From NCBI RefSeq assembly GCF_028290495.1, contig NZ_JAQGJT010000062.1, forward strand, positions 1 to 51,199: 51,199 nucleotides of DNA, read 5' to 3'. The position numbers were made by a program, and so were the translations under genes. The stretch's first letter is position 1; each line of letters opens with the position of its first letter. Positions 11,378-20,148 of this stretch are shown here, piece by piece. This DNA is from Tardiphaga sp. GTDB lineage: Bacteria; Pseudomonadota; Alphaproteobacteria; Rhizobiales; Xanthobacteraceae. The notes under the pieces were generated by a model that made no database searches, was not told where the DNA came from, and saw nothing but the letters and a program-made list of their open reading frames with translations.

Positions 11378-12063
11378 ACGCTGCCGCCATCAAGGTCCTC
11401 GTCATCGATGACGAACCGCCAATCCGCAAGCTCTTGCGCATGGGGTTGAGCACGCAGGGTTACGACATTCTGGAGGCGAGCAACGGCAAGCTCGCGCTCG
11501 AACTGCTGGTGCAGGATCCGGCGTTGATCATCCTCGATCTCGGCCTGCCGGACATTCAGGGCCATGATCTGCTGCGGATGATCCGTGCCCGCAATGATCA
11601 CGTGCCTATCGTGGTGCTGTCGAGCCGGGGCGACGAGGCCGGCAAGGTGCAGGCGCTTGATCTGGGCGCTGACGACTACCTGACAAAACCTTTCGGCATG
11701 GACGAATTGCTGGCGCGGATGCGCGCGGCGCTGCGGCATCAGTTGCAGGTGCATGGCGAGCGGCCGGTGTTTCGCACCGGCGAATTGTCGGTCGATCTGG
11801 TGCGGCGTCTGGTGAAGGTCGGCGAGCGCGACGTCAAACTCTCTCCGAAAGAATACGACCTGCTTCGCGTGCTGGTACAGCATGCCGGCAAGGTGCTGAC
11901 GCATCGCTTTTTGCTGAAGGAATTGTGGGACGAGCTTACCGACCCGCAATATTTAAGGGTCTATGTGCGACAGCTCCGGCAGAAGATCGAGCCCGATCCG
12001 GAACGGCCATGCTTCGTGCTGACCGAAACCGGAATTGGATATCGCCTGAGGGCGCCAGACTAG
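11374..12063 (+). CDS. kdpE: Response regulator KdpE (OmpR/PhoB family)
   Basis: KdpE is the DNA-binding partner of KdpD and activates the kdp promoter. The 229-residue protein has a receiver domain with the acidic pocket VIDDEPP near residues 10-16, the phosphorylated aspartate D55 in ILDLGLPD and the conserved lysine in YLTKPF. A winged-helix C-terminal domain follows, with KLSPKEYDLLRVL and the recognition-helix and wing part LRVYVRQLRQKIEPDP. The start overlaps the kdpD stop. A hairpin 10 bases after the stop separates it from the convergent TctC-type gene. Confidence 0.97.
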   Translation: MNAAAIKVLVIDDEPPIRKLLRMGLSTQGYDILEASNGKLALELLVQDPALIILDLGLPDIQGHDLLRMIRARNDHVPIVVLSSRGDEAGKVQALDLGADDYLTKPFGMDELLARMRAALRHQLQVHGERPVFRTGELSVDLVRRLVKVGERDVKLSPKEYDLLRVLVQHAGKVLTHRFLLKELWDELTDPQYLRVYVRQLRQKIEPDPERPCFVLTETGIGYRLRAPD

Positions 12064-12072
12064 ATGCCGGTG

Positions 12073-12104
12073 CGACAACCAGCCCTTCGCAGGGCCGGTT
12101 GTCG
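12073..12104. terminator. Bidirectional hairpin between convergent kdpE and TctC-type gene
   Basis: CGACAACC (12073-12080) pairs exactly with GGTTGTCG (12097-12104). An inner CCC/GGG pair and a TTCGCA loop complete the stem. It fills the 47-base gap between two convergent genes and can fold from either strand, as expected for a shared terminator. There is no clear T-run on either side. Confidence 0.55.
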
Positions 12105-12110
12105 ATGCGC

Positions 12111-13079
12111 TCAATCCGCAAACTGGTTTGTGGCGCGGATGATCGGCGCCCAGCGGTCGACTTCGCTGATCAACTGCGCGTGCAGCGCGGCCGGCGTGGC
12201 CTGGTCCTGCGCGACGGGATCGGTGTTGATGTCGTGAAAACGCTTGATCAGGTCCGGATCACTCAGAGCCTGTTGCAGTGTCTTCGACAGTTTCTGGACG
12301 ATCTCGTCCGGCGTTCCCTTCGGTGCGTAGATGCCGTGCCAGGCCCCTACTTCAAACCCCTTCAGGCCGGCTTCGTCCGCGGTAGGCAGGTCGGGCATCG
12401 AGGACAGGCGCGCTTTCGTGGTGATGGCATAGCTCTTCACCAGCTTGGCCGCGATCGGGCCGGTGGTGTTGGTGGTTTGATCGCAGGTGAGATCGATCTG
12501 TCTGGCGATCAGATCGTTCATCACCGGACCGTTGCCCTTGTAGGGAACCGGCAGGATCTGCTTGTCGACGGCCGTCATGAAGAGCATGCCGCAGAGCTGC
12601 GATGCCGCGCCAAGGCCGGCATTGCCGAAGGTCATCTTGTCACCGTTTGCCTTGATGTAGGTGACCAGTTCGGCGAGCGTGTTCGGCGGCAGATCGGGGC
12701 GGCCGATAATGGTCATCGGGGCGTTGGTGACCAGACCGATCGGCGCGAAGGCCGTCTTGGTGTCGTAGGGCAGCTTGCGATAGAGCGTGGCGGCCGTCGA
12801 AATGCCAATGTGATGGATCAGCAGCGTATAGCCATCGGGGTCGGCGCGCGCCGCGCGGGCCGCGGCAATCGTGCCGCCGGCGCCGGTGGCGTTTTCGATG
12901 ATGATAGTCTGGCCGAGCAGCTTCGACATGGTGACGGCCGTGACACGCGCGACCGTATCTGTGGCCCCGCCGGCGGCGAACGGCACCAGCAACGTGATCG
13001 GCCTGCCGGGGTAGTTCTGCGCACAGGCCGGGTAGCTGGTCATGGCGAATGCGATAGCAGCAATGGCTTTCAGCTTCAT
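12111..13079 (-). CDS. Tripartite tricarboxylate transporter substrate-binding protein (TctC/Bug family)
   Basis: This 322-residue periplasmic protein has a Sec signal peptide (about residues 1-20, cleaved after the CA-type site before QNYPGRP). The Bug-family start follows: YPGRPITLLVPFAAGGATDTVAR, then IIENATGAGGTIAAARAARADPDGYTLL, with the carboxylate-binding loops typical of TctC. These proteins deliver organic acids to TctAB permeases, which are not coded here. GGGAGG lies seven bases upstream of the ATG. It follows the tartrate/D-malate dehydrogenase gene by 66 bases on the same strand, so it probably captures the acid that this enzyme oxidises. That link is inferred. Confidence 0.88.
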   Translation of the reverse strand: MKLKAIAAIAFAMTSYPACAQNYPGRPITLLVPFAAGGATDTVARVTAVTMSKLLGQTIIIENATGAGGTIAAARAARADPDGYTLLIHHIGISTAATLYRKLPYDTKTAFAPIGLVTNAPMTIIGRPDLPPNTLAELVTYIKANGDKMTFGNAGLGAASQLCGMLFMTAVDKQILPVPYKGNGPVMNDLIARQIDLTCDQTTNTTGPIAAKLVKSYAITTKARLSSMPDLPTADEAGLKGFEVGAWHGIYAPKGTPDEIVQKLSKTLQQALSDPDLIKRFHDINTDPVAQDQATPAALHAQLISEVDRWAPIIRATNQFAD

Positions 13080-13145
13080 GTTTGCCTCCCTGGATTTAGT
13101 TTTTATAATTCACGATCATCCTCCGCTTTTTGCGAAGAATGCCAT

Positions 13146-14219
13146 TCAGACGTTGGAGCTCTGGATTGCCTCCACGACGGCATTGGTGACGTCTTTGGTC
13201 GTTGCGGTGCCGCCGACGTCGGGGGTCATGATGCCGGCGCCGGTGACCTTCTCGACCGCGCGCATCAGGCGCGCTGCGGCGTCCGCCTCGCCGAGATGAT
13301 CGAGCATCTGCGCGGCCGTCCAGAAACTGGCGACGGGATTGGCGATGCCCTTGCCGGTGATATCGAAGGCCGAACCGTGGATCGGCTCGAACATCGAGGG
13401 GAAACGACGCTCCGGGTCGATATTGGCGGTCGGCGCCACGCCGAGGCTACCGGCCAGCGCGCCAGCGAGATCCGACAGGATGTCAGCGTGAAGATTGGTG
13501 GCGACGATGGTGTCGAGGCTCTGCGGCTTCAGCGTCATGCGGACGGTCATGGCATCGACCAGCATCTTGTCCCACGTCACATCCGGAAATTCTTTGGATA
13601 CTTCTTCGGCGATTTCATCCCACATCACCATGCCGTGGCGCTGCGCGTTCGACTTGGTGACGACCGTGAGAAATTTTCGCGGGCGCGACTGGGCCAGCCG
13701 GAAGGCATAGCGCATGATGCGCTGCACGCCGACGCGGGTGAAGATCGCCACCTCGGTGCCGACTTCTTCCGGCAGGCCGCGGTGCACGCGGCCGCCACAG
13801 CCAGCATATTCCCCTTCGGAATTTTCCCGCACGATCACCCAGTCGAGATCGCCGGTTGAAACATTGCGCAGCGGCGAGGTGATGCCTGGCAGGATCCTGG
13901 TCGGGCGCACATTGGCGTACTGGTCAAATCCTTGGCAGATCGGCAGTCGCAGCCCCCAGAGCGTAATATGGTCCGGGACATCCGGCGCGCCGACCGCGCC
14001 GAAATAGATCGCATCGAACTTCTTCAACTGTTCCAGGCCGTCGGCGGGCATCATGACGCCGTGCTTGCGGTAGTAGGCCGAGCCCCAGTCAAACGTCTCG
14101 ACGTTGAATTTCACATCGCCGATGCGCTGCTGCAGGCTTTCGAGCACGGTGGTGCCGGCGGCGATGACTTCGGGACCGATACCATCGGCCGGAATCGCCG
14201 CGATGGAATATTCACGCAT
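13146..14219 (-). CDS. Tartrate/D-malate dehydrogenase family protein (isopropylmalate dehydrogenase superfamily)
   Basis: This is a 357-residue NAD-dependent beta-hydroxyacid oxidative decarboxylase. It starts with the family's [13 protein letters not shown] nucleotide-site motif and contains ENSEGEYAG near residue 134, which favours the tartrate/D-malate/isocitrate branch over LeuB. The metal-site motif [19 protein letters not shown] and the [15 protein letters not shown] motif are present. The likely reaction is oxidation, with or without decarboxylation, of D-malate or tartrate in the cytoplasm. The gene is divergent from a LysR gene, the arrangement known for E. coli dmlA and dmlR, and precedes a TctC-type binding protein. 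True isopropylmalate dehydrogenase is less likely because no leuCD genes are near. The exact substrate is not fixed by sequence. Confidence 0.88.
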   Translation of the reverse strand: MREYSIAAIPADGIGPEVIAAGTTVLESLQQRIGDVKFNVETFDWGSAYYRKHGVMMPADGLEQLKKFDAIYFGAVGAPDVPDHITLWGLRLPICQGFDQYANVRPTRILPGITSPLRNVSTGDLDWVIVRENSEGEYAGCGGRVHRGLPEEVGTEVAIFTRVGVQRIMRYAFRLAQSRPRKFLTVVTKSNAQRHGMVMWDEIAEEVSKEFPDVTWDKMLVDAMTVRMTLKPQSLDTIVATNLHADILSDLAGALAGSLGVAPTANIDPERRFPSMFEPIHGSAFDITGKGIANPVASFWTAAQMLDHLGEADAAARLMRAVEKVTGAGIMTPDVGGTATTKDVTNAVVEAIQSSNV

Positions 14220-14315
14220 CTGATGTTCCTCACCTGTGCCGTCTTGGTCTTTGCGCCGCGCATTCGGCGGCGCGTCACCGTGCCGCTACGCTGATCCGAG
14301 CTCAAGCGCATTGGT

Positions 14316-14336
14316 TTATACAAATAAATGATATAA
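14316..14336. promoter_or_regulatory. TTATA-N11-TATAA dyad with embedded TATAAT, LysR-type operator/promoter candidate
   Basis: An exact dyad TTATA-N11-TATAA lies in the 137-base gap between the divergent dehydrogenase and LysR genes. The T-N11-A spacing is that of LysR-family boxes. Its right arm forms TATAAT (14332-14337), a perfect -10 hexamer for the lysR gene, with CATTGG 17 bases upstream as a possible -35. Binding here could repress lysR and activate the divergent operon. Confidence 0.5.
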
Positions 14337-14356
14337 TCGGAGGCAGGAGAGACCCG

Positions 14357-15262
14357 ATGGATCTGCATCAGTTGCGCTGTTTCGTGGCCGCCGCCGAAGA
14401 ACTTCACTTCGGACGGGCGGCGCAGCAACTCGATATGATGCCCTCGGCGCTGGGTCGTCATATCCGCATGCTTGAAGACGATCTCGGCACAAGGTTGCTG
14501 ACGCGGACGACGCGCAGCGTGGCGTTGACCGATGACGGGACGGCGTTGCTGAAGCAGGCGCATGAATTGCTCGCGCAGGCCGACCGGCTGGCGGCAAGCT
14601 TTCGCGCCCGCGGCCGGGCGCATGGCGCAACCATCCGCGTCGGTGCGATCGACAGCGCGGCGGCCGGCCTGCTGCCGGCGCTGCTGCACGATATTCGTGA
14701 GCTGCAGCCGGAGGTCAGCGTGAAGCTGGTGGAAGACAAGACCATCCGCCTGCTGCCGCGGTTGCTGTCAGGACGGCTGGATCTCGCTTTGGTGCGGCCG
14801 CCGGAAACGGCCGACAAGCGGCTGGAATTTCTGTTCCTGCTTCATGAGACCGCGGTGGTCGCCGTCTCCGAGCGGCACGCCTTCGCGGACCGGCCGAGTT
14901 TGACGATCGCTGATCTTGCGGGCGAGCCGCTGATCGTACCCGAGCGCCGGTCGCGGCCGCATAGCCATGACCTTACCATGAAATTGTTCGCGGAGGCCGG
15001 CCTTCAGGCTGACGTCGTGCAGATCGCGGACGAGAAGCAGACCATCGTCAATCTGGTGGCGGCTGAAATCGGCGTCGCCATCGTCCCGCGGTGGACGTCA
15101 CGAATGGCCGCCCGCGGCGTTCGCTACGTGCCGCTTGCCATGTCAGCCATGAACAAGCTCCCCCTCGCCGCGGCCTGGACCCGCGGCACGCGCGATCCTG
15201 TTCGGGACAGGTTGATCAAGATGCTTCAGGTCAACCTGCCGCGCTATGCGACGGAGGGCTGA
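14357..15262 (+). CDS. LysR-family transcriptional regulator
   Basis: This 301-residue regulator has the N-terminal winged helix-turn-helix: [19 protein letters not shown], then [21 protein letters not shown], then [20 protein letters not shown] periplasmic-binding-protein-like effector domain covers about residues 90-295. GGAGGCAGGAG lies just upstream of the ATG. It is transcribed away from the tartrate/D-malate dehydrogenase gene and most likely controls it, with the co-inducer being the substrate or a related C4 acid. The evidence for the target is position only. Confidence 0.9.
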   Translation: MDLHQLRCFVAAAEELHFGRAAQQLDMMPSALGRHIRMLEDDLGTRLLTRTTRSVALTDDGTALLKQAHELLAQADRLAASFRARGRAHGATIRVGAIDSAAAGLLPALLHDIRELQPEVSVKLVEDKTIRLLPRLLSGRLDLALVRPPETADKRLEFLFLLHETAVVAVSERHAFADRPSLTIADLAGEPLIVPERRSRPHSHDLTMKLFAEAGLQADVVQIADEKQTIVNLVAAEIGVAIVPRWTSRMAARGVRYVPLAMSAMNKLPLAAAWTRGTRDPVRDRLIKMLQVNLPRYATEG

Positions 15263-15276
15263 AACGCTGCTCCCGG

Positions 15277-15389
15277 CGTCATTGCGAGCCAACGGGTCGG
15301 CGCGAAGCGCTGTCCCGTTGAGCGAAGAAATCCAGAAAGCCGCAAGTCCAGACTGGATTTCTTCGTCGCAAGAGCTCCCCGCAATGACG
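15277..15389. repeat. Palindromic intergenic repeat, family A copy 1
   Basis: The element begins CGTCATTGCGAG and ends CGCAATGACG, with an inner pair GAAATCCAG/CTGGATTTC, so it folds into a long imperfect stem. A second copy with the same outer and inner arms lies at 23256-23350. The arms match the CGTCATTGCGAG...AATCCAG type of palindrome frequent between genes in Bradyrhizobium relatives (from general knowledge). It sits between convergent genes and may also act as a terminator. Confidence 0.75.
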
Positions 15390-15417
15390 AGGCGATTCAG
15401 GTTGGGAACATCAAATA

Positions 15418-16473
15418 CTAGATGCCGCCGGCCTCGATACGCTCGTTGAGTTTTTGATCGACGACCTGGACGGTGCGGTCGATATTGGCGTTGGACATGC
15501 CGAGCTGGTGCGAAATCAGCTTCACCAGCAGGTCGACGCGCTCGATGAACGGCGCGCCGTTAGCCACTGCGCGGGCCGCCGAGGACGGCTTGAGCAGGCT
15601 CTCCGCCGCCTTGGCGTACTTTGCGAACGGCACCTGATCCTGCGGGTCGGCGCCGAGACGCCGGGCGACGGAATCGACGTGCTCATAGATCGATTGCGAT
15701 ACCGCGAGATCGCCGTGAACCGCATCGCGGATCGACTGCGGTTCTTCGGGCGTGATGCAGCGATAGTTGCCGGTCAGCAGCATCGACCACTTCGCCAGCG
15801 GCACGAACAGCGACTCGAACACTTTCAGCTTCACCGGAACGTCGTGGCCATCCAGCCGCACCGCGTCGATGTCCGCTTCCAGCTCGCGAAGCAGCAGGTT
15901 ATGCGCCTCGTCGGCAAAGACGGACGCCTTGAAGTTGGTGGGAAGGCCAACGTGGAGGACGTTCGCGGCTTCTTCCGGCGGGCGGAACGCCTGCGGATCT
16001 GGCGAGCAGAGCGTCACCAGTCCCGGTGTGAAGCGTTCCCATACCTGGGCGTTGGTGTAAGCCTCTTCGAGGTTCATGTCGGCCAGCCCCGGGATGCGCT
16101 TGAGATAGGGCAACGGCGGCATGTTCATGATCGACAGGCACGGCAGCTTCGCCGCAGCGATCTTGATCATCAGAACCCGGATCGTGTGGTTGGTGTATTG
16201 CGGCTCCTGCATCGCAAGGCCCACCAGGTCATAGCGGCTGAGGTCGACGCTATCCGGCGAAGTCGCATCGAGTTTGCCAGGCTGGTCGCGCGAGAAGATC
16301 GACCGGTGGGTCGGCTCGTCGCGTAGCTTGATGCGGACTTCGGTGCCGTCGCGGTTGATGAGTTCGGCGGTCTTCTTCCGGCAAACCAGGGTCACGTTGT
16401 GACCAGCCATCAGCAGCTTCGTCGCCAGCAGTGAGCCGTACGAGGCGCCGAGGATGAGAATATTGCGCGACAT
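15418..16473 (-). CDS. Ketopantoate reductase-like NAD(P)-binding protein
   Basis: This 351-residue protein begins with a Rossmann nucleotide-binding motif, ILILGASYGSLLATKLLMAG (residues 4-23), followed by VTLVCRKKTAELINRDG. That is the layout of ApbA/PanE ketopantoate reductases and opine dehydrogenase-like proteins. The later part (residues 200-340) is mostly helical and less conserved; it keeps a lysine in VPLAKWSMLLTGNYRC, near where PanE has its catalytic lysine. Many catabolic genomes code several PanE-like proteins not used for pantothenate, and neighbouring genes do not suggest pantothenate synthesis. The ATG at 16473 is used because the Rossmann motif follows at once; the open frame extends 68 codons further without family resemblance. 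The substrate is unknown. Confidence 0.72.
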   Translation of the reverse strand: MSRNILILGASYGSLLATKLLMAGHNVTLVCRKKTAELINRDGTEVRIKLRDEPTHRSIFSRDQPGKLDATSPDSVDLSRYDLVGLAMQEPQYTNHTIRVLMIKIAAAKLPCLSIMNMPPLPYLKRIPGLADMNLEEAYTNAQVWERFTPGLVTLCSPDPQAFRPPEEAANVLHVGLPTNFKASVFADEAHNLLLRELEADIDAVRLDGHDVPVKLKVFESLFVPLAKWSMLLTGNYRCITPEEPQSIRDAVHGDLAVSQSIYEHVDSVARRLGADPQDQVPFAKYAKAAESLLKPSSAARAVANGAPFIERVDLLVKLISHQLGMSNANIDRTVQVVDQKLNERIEAGGI

Positions 16474-16689
16474 GGTATTTCGTCCCCAAAAGTTTGTTTT
16501 TACCGCCCGACCGAAGGCCTGACGTGTTTCTGGTTTAGTTGGCCGATGTCGCTGCATCGCAGCATATCGATCCCGGTCGCATATTTCACCTGTATATGCG
16601 GTGCGGTAGTTGAGCAAGTGCGCTGCCGCAGAATGCAGCCTGTGATGCGCCAATCTGTCTCGACTTTCGTATGTCACGCAGGGAGGACG

Positions 16690-16737
16690 ATGCAGTACTG
16701 TCGTAAAAAACAGGGGAGGCAGATATGGTCGGAATAG
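16690..16737 (+). CDS. Possible 15-codon leader peptide overlapping the next gene
   Basis: ATG at 16690 follows GGGAGG (16681-16686) and opens a 15-codon frame, MQYCRKKQGRQIWSE, whose stop lies inside the start of the binding protein gene that begins at 16725. The overlap of 13 bases in another frame would permit translational coupling. The ribosome-binding site is rather close to the start (three bases), and the peptide has no known relatives that I recognise. It may be chance. Confidence 0.25.
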   Translation: MQYCRKKQGRQIWSE

Positions 16738-17711
16738 ATCGCCGTCACTTCATGGTTGCTGGGTCGGCGGCGGCCGCGATGCCGTTCCTCTCGCGACAGG
16801 CTTCGGCGCAAGCCGCTTGGCCGTCGCGGCAGATACGCGTGATCTGCAGCTACCCGGCCGGCGGGCAGACCGATCTGCTCGCGCGCGCTTTTGGCGACTA
16901 CATCTCCAGGCAGGTCGGGCAGAATGTCATCATCGAGAACAAGGCGGGTGCCTCCGGTGCTATCGGCACGGCGGAAGTCGCGCGTGCGGAGCCCGATGGC
17001 CACACTATTCTTTGCTCGATCTCGACTACCTTTGTGATGAACCGGGTGATGATGAAGACACCGGGCTACGATATGGACAAGGACCTGACGCTGGTCAGTA
17101 TCATCCCCGGCGCCGGGCTGCTGCTGGTTGCGAGCGCAAAATCCGGCGTTACAACGCTGGAGGAATTCGTCGCGTTCGCGCGCAAGAGCGGCAAGGTGAA
17201 TTTCGGTACCTATAGTGCGGGCTCGTCGCCGCATATGACGATCAACGAACTCAACCGGCAATACGGCCTCACCATCGAGCCGATCCACTATCGCGGCGAA
17301 GCGTCGATGTGGACGGGGTTGGCGGAAGGCACGCTCGATGCCGCGATGGGCAGCTACACCGCCGCGCAATCGGTCCTGCAAAGCAATCGCGGCGTGGCGT
17401 TCGCCGTGCATTCCAAGAAGGTCGACGCGATTCCGAACGTCAGGACGTTGCCTGAGCAAGGCGCGACCTCGAAGTTCTTCACCGTCAGCGGCTTTTCGGG
17501 ATGGGCACTGCCGAAAGCGACGCCGCAGCCGATCGTCGATCGGCTGGCGCAGCTCTGCGTCGCGGCGAACAACGATCCGAAGGTCAAGGAAGTTCTCAAT
17601 ACCTTCGTGCTGGAGCCGGCGCTCGGCTTCAAGGAAACCAACGCCCTGTATCAGCGCGAATTGCCGGTCTGGATCGAGAGCGCTCAGGCGCTTGGCTTGC
17701 AACCGGTCTAG
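16725..17711 (+). CDS. Tripartite tricarboxylate transporter substrate-binding protein (TctC/Bug), Tat-type signal
   Basis: This 328-residue periplasmic binding protein has an N-terminal twin-arginine type signal (DRRHFMVAGSAAAA, cleavage likely after QASA near residue 28). The Bug-family motifs follow: WPSRQIRVICSYPAGGQTDLLAR and VIIENKAGASGAIGTAEVARAEPDGHT. GGGGAGG is seven bases upstream of the ATG. Neither TctA nor TctB is nearby. It is divergent from the ketopantoate reductase-like gene and followed by a 20-base-pair perfect hairpin and a quinone-oxidoreductase-like gene. The ligand is probably a carboxylate. Confidence 0.88.
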   Translation: MVGIDRRHFMVAGSAAAAMPFLSRQASAQAAWPSRQIRVICSYPAGGQTDLLARAFGDYISRQVGQNVIIENKAGASGAIGTAEVARAEPDGHTILCSISTTFVMNRVMMKTPGYDMDKDLTLVSIIPGAGLLLVASAKSGVTTLEEFVAFARKSGKVNFGTYSAGSSPHMTINELNRQYGLTIEPIHYRGEASMWTGLAEGTLDAAMGSYTAAQSVLQSNRGVAFAVHSKKVDAIPNVRTLPEQGATSKFFTVSGFSGWALPKATPQPIVDRLAQLCVAANNDPKVKEVLNTFVLEPALGFKETNALYQRELPVWIESAQALGLQPV

Positions 17712-17734
17712 CTCAATTGAAGAGCAAGCTTGGC

Positions 17735-17777
17735 CGCATCCGCCAGCGCAAGCGGTTCGCTTGCGCTGGCGGATGCG
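17735..17777 (+). terminator. 20-bp perfect hairpin after the TctC-type gene
   Basis: Two exact 20-base arms (17735-17754 and 17758-17777, starting CGCATCCGCC and ending GGCGGATGCG) flank a three-base GTT loop, 23 bases after the stop codon. This is a very stable stem. No T-run follows. A second, weaker inverted repeat TGGAAGC/GCTTCCA lies at 17785-17810. Transcript termination or 3'-end protection is the simplest role. Confidence 0.6.
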
Positions 17778-17884
17778 TTGGTCATGGAAGCCGGGGAGGC
17801 TATGCTTCCAGGACCGCCGATCAAGTGAGTCGGAAGTAACGATGCCGCTGTCCTTGATCGGAAAAATCGAAACTGGAGCGCAAC

Positions 17885-18889
17885 TTGTCCGGACTTGATA
17901 CTGCGGCGCGCTCGGTGCGCCTGAATGCCAAATGCACCGATGCCGCGTCGATCGCGCCTGTTGTCACCGAGCTGGTGCCGCTGGCGCGCGTTGCAGGCGA
18001 TGTCGTCGTGGAGATCCATGCGGCCGGCGTCAATCCGTCCGACGTCAAGGCGGCGACGGGCCTGATGCCCTATGCGGTGTTCCCGCGCACGCCCGGCCGG
18101 GACTTTGCCGGCGTTGTGGTGGACGGCCCCCCGGAATGGCTCGGCAAGGCGGTGTTCGGATCGTCGGGCGACCTCGGCATTCGCCGCGATGGCACCCACG
18201 CCACCCATCTGGCCATCGAGCCGGCAGCGCTTATCGCGAAGCCCGACAGTATTTCGATGGCAGAAGCCGCCGGCGTCGGCGTGCCTTTCGTCACCGCGAT
18301 CGAGGGCTTTCGCCGCGCCGGGTTTCCGGCTCCGGGCGACACCGTGCTGGTGATGGGGCTGAACGGCAAGGTCGGGCAGGCGGCGACGCAGTTGGCTACC
18401 GCCGCCGGCGCGCGCGTGATCGGCGTTGTCCGCAAGGACGAGGCCTATGAGGGACATGCCAGCGGTGGCGTCGAGGTGGTCGTCTCCTCTGCAACCGACG
18501 TCGCCGTGCGCGTGCGCGAGATGACCGACGGGCGTGGCGTGCAGATCGTTTTCAATACCGTAGGCGATCCGTATTTTCAGGATGCGCACAAGTCGCTCGC
18601 CGTCACCGGCCGGCAAATCCTGATCGCGGCCGTCGACAAGATCGTGCAGTTCAACATCCTGGAGTTCTATCGCGGCCGGCACACCTATGTGGGCATCGAC
18701 ACGCTCGGGTTTTCGTCGGTGGCCACGGCCGACGTGCTGCGAACCGCGCTTCCGGGCTTCGCCAGCGGCGATCTCAAGCCGTTTCCGATCCTGCCTTCGG
18801 CGGTCTACGCGCTGGCCGATGCCAAAGCGGCCTATGTCGCCGTGAGCGGCTCGTCGCGCCACCGCATCGTTCTGGATCCGCGGCGCTAG
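17885..18889 (+). CDS. Quinone oxidoreductase-like medium-chain dehydrogenase/reductase
   Basis: This 334-residue MDR-superfamily enzyme has a GroES-like N-terminal domain (VVVEIHAAGVNPSDVKAATG, residues about 38-57) and a Rossmann domain with VLVMGLNGKVGQAATQLA near residues 154-171. No cluster of zinc-binding cysteines is seen, so it belongs to the zinc-free quinone reductase/crotonyl-CoA reductase side of the family. The start is a TTG at 17885: GGAG stands six bases upstream and no in-frame ATG precedes it. It is alone on its transcript, behind a strong hairpin. The substrate is not known. Confidence 0.8.
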   Translation: MSGLDTAARSVRLNAKCTDAASIAPVVTELVPLARVAGDVVVEIHAAGVNPSDVKAATGLMPYAVFPRTPGRDFAGVVVDGPPEWLGKAVFGSSGDLGIRRDGTHATHLAIEPAALIAKPDSISMAEAAGVGVPFVTAIEGFRRAGFPAPGDTVLVMGLNGKVGQAATQLATAAGARVIGVVRKDEAYEGHASGGVEVVVSSATDVAVRVREMTDGRGVQIVFNTVGDPYFQDAHKSLAVTGRQILIAAVDKIVQFNILEFYRGRHTYVGIDTLGFSSVATADVLRTALPGFASGDLKPFPILPSAVYALADAKAAYVAVSGSSRHRIVLDPRR

Positions 18890-19008
18890 GTACTGCGCGC
18901 GTCGATCATTGAACCTCATGACACGAGGCCTCGCGGCAGGACCGATCGCGCCTGACCGCCCGTGACCTTTCTGTGGGAAGGATGGGGCATCATTTCCCAC
19001 AGCGACTA

Positions 19009-19120
19009 TGCGCGAACTGCGCAATTAATGTTGAATGTTGCGTAATATGCGCATAAAAAGCTCGCAATGCGCCGCATTTGAAAGATTGTTGCGCAAAATG
19101 ATCAATATGCGCAATGCGCG
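19009..19120. promoter_or_regulatory. Cluster of TGCGCA sites upstream of the acid-sugar operon, candidate operators
   Basis: The palindrome TGCGCA occurs four times in 96 bases, at 19018, 19048, 19090 and 19108, with the variants TGCGCG at 19009 and 19115 and TGCGCC at 19068. The DNA between is unusually AT-rich. The cluster ends at the ribosome-binding site (GGAAGGAA, 19121-19128) of the permease gene. Repeated half-sites of this sort suit a multimeric repressor. The DeoR-family gene at the end of the operon is the natural candidate. Confidence 0.5.
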
Positions 19121-19133
19121 GGAAGGAAACAGA

Positions 19134-20144
19134 ATGCAGATTCCAATCAAGCGGGCGATCGAGAAGGTCCCCGGCGGCATGATGGTCGTGCCGTTGCTGG
19201 CTGGCGCCCTGATCGCCACCTTTTATCCCGAAACCCCGAAGTATTTCGGCTCGTTCACCGGGGCGTTGTTCTCCGGCGCGCTGACAATTCTCGCCGTGTT
19301 CTATGTCTGCATGGGCGCGAGCATCGATTTCAAGGCGACCCCCTATATCGTCAAGAAGGGCGGCACCCTGCTGATCGTGAAGGTCGGCATTGCCGTGCTG
19401 CTCGGCCTGGTGGCCGGCCACTTCCTCGGCGAAGCGCCGATCGTCGGCGGCATGTTCGCGGGCATTTCGACCCTCGCTATCGTCGCCGCCATGAACGACA
19501 CCAACGGTGGTCTCTACATGGCGCTGATGGGCCAGTACGGACGTCCGCGTGACGTCGGCGCCTACACCATCATGACGCTTGAGAGCGGCCCGTTCCTCAC
19601 CATGATCACGCTCGGCGTGGCCGGCCTGTCGGCCTTCCCGGTGCAGACCCTGATCGGCGCGATCCTGCCATTGCTGGTCGGCATGATCATCGGCAATCTC
19701 GACCGCGAGATGCGTGACTTCCTGAGCAAGGCCGTTCCGGTGATGATCCCGTTCTTTGCCTTCGCGCTCGGCGCCGGGCTTGACCTGTCGAAGGTCTGGC
19801 AGGCTGGACTGCTTGGTCTCGGCCTCGGCGTTGCCGTCGTCGTGGTGACCGGCATCCCGCTGTTCCTGGCCGACCGTCTCACGGGTGGTAACGGCGTTGC
19901 CGGCGTCGCCGCGGCGTCCACCGCAGGCAATGCCGCGGCCGTGCCGGCCATCGTCGCTGCTGCCAACCCGATCTATGCCGATGCCGCCGGCCCTGCCACG
20001 ATCCTGATTGCGGCCTGCGTCGTGGTCACCGCGATCCTGGTGCCGGTTCTCACTGCCTGGACGGCCAGCATCGTTGGCCGCGACGTAGAACCCGTCGATG
20101 GCGACGCGGCGTCTGCCGCTCCCGCCGCGCTGGCCCGGGACTGA
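19134..20144 (+). CDS. 2-keto-3-deoxygluconate permease family transporter (KdgT-type)
   Basis: This 336-residue inner-membrane protein has about ten hydrophobic spans and resembles the KdgT family of proton-coupled sugar-acid carriers. It begins [20 protein letters not shown] and has the [21 protein letters not shown] and [17 protein letters not shown] segments typical of the family. The ATG at 19134 is chosen over the upstream frame because of the strong GGAAGGAA site and because KdgT proteins begin near the IPIKR sequence. The stop is four bases before the DUF1537 kinase gene. In this setting the cargo is more likely a four-carbon acid sugar such as threonate or erythronate than ketodeoxygluconate. 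Confidence 0.87.
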   Translation: MQIPIKRAIEKVPGGMMVVPLLAGALIATFYPETPKYFGSFTGALFSGALTILAVFYVCMGASIDFKATPYIVKKGGTLLIVKVGIAVLLGLVAGHFLGEAPIVGGMFAGISTLAIVAAMNDTNGGLYMALMGQYGRPRDVGAYTIMTLESGPFLTMITLGVAGLSAFPVQTLIGAILPLLVGMIIGNLDREMRDFLSKAVPVMIPFFAFALGAGLDLSKVWQAGLLGLGLGVAVVVVTGIPLFLADRLTGGNGVAGVAAASTAGNAAAVPAIVAAANPIYADAAGPATILIAACVVVTAILVPVLTAWTASIVGRDVEPVDGDAASAAPAALARD

Positions 20145-20148
20145 ACCG

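Noticed and set aside
11925..13859. 644-codon plus-strand open frame across the TctC-type and dehydrogenase genes
   Set aside because: It is antisense to two genes with clear family motifs and has no recognisable domain or ribosome-binding site.
13146..14219. Assignment as leucine-pathway isopropylmalate dehydrogenase
   Set aside because: The ENSEGEY motif and the lysR/TctC-type context fit the tartrate/D-malate dehydrogenase branch, and no other leucine gene is near.
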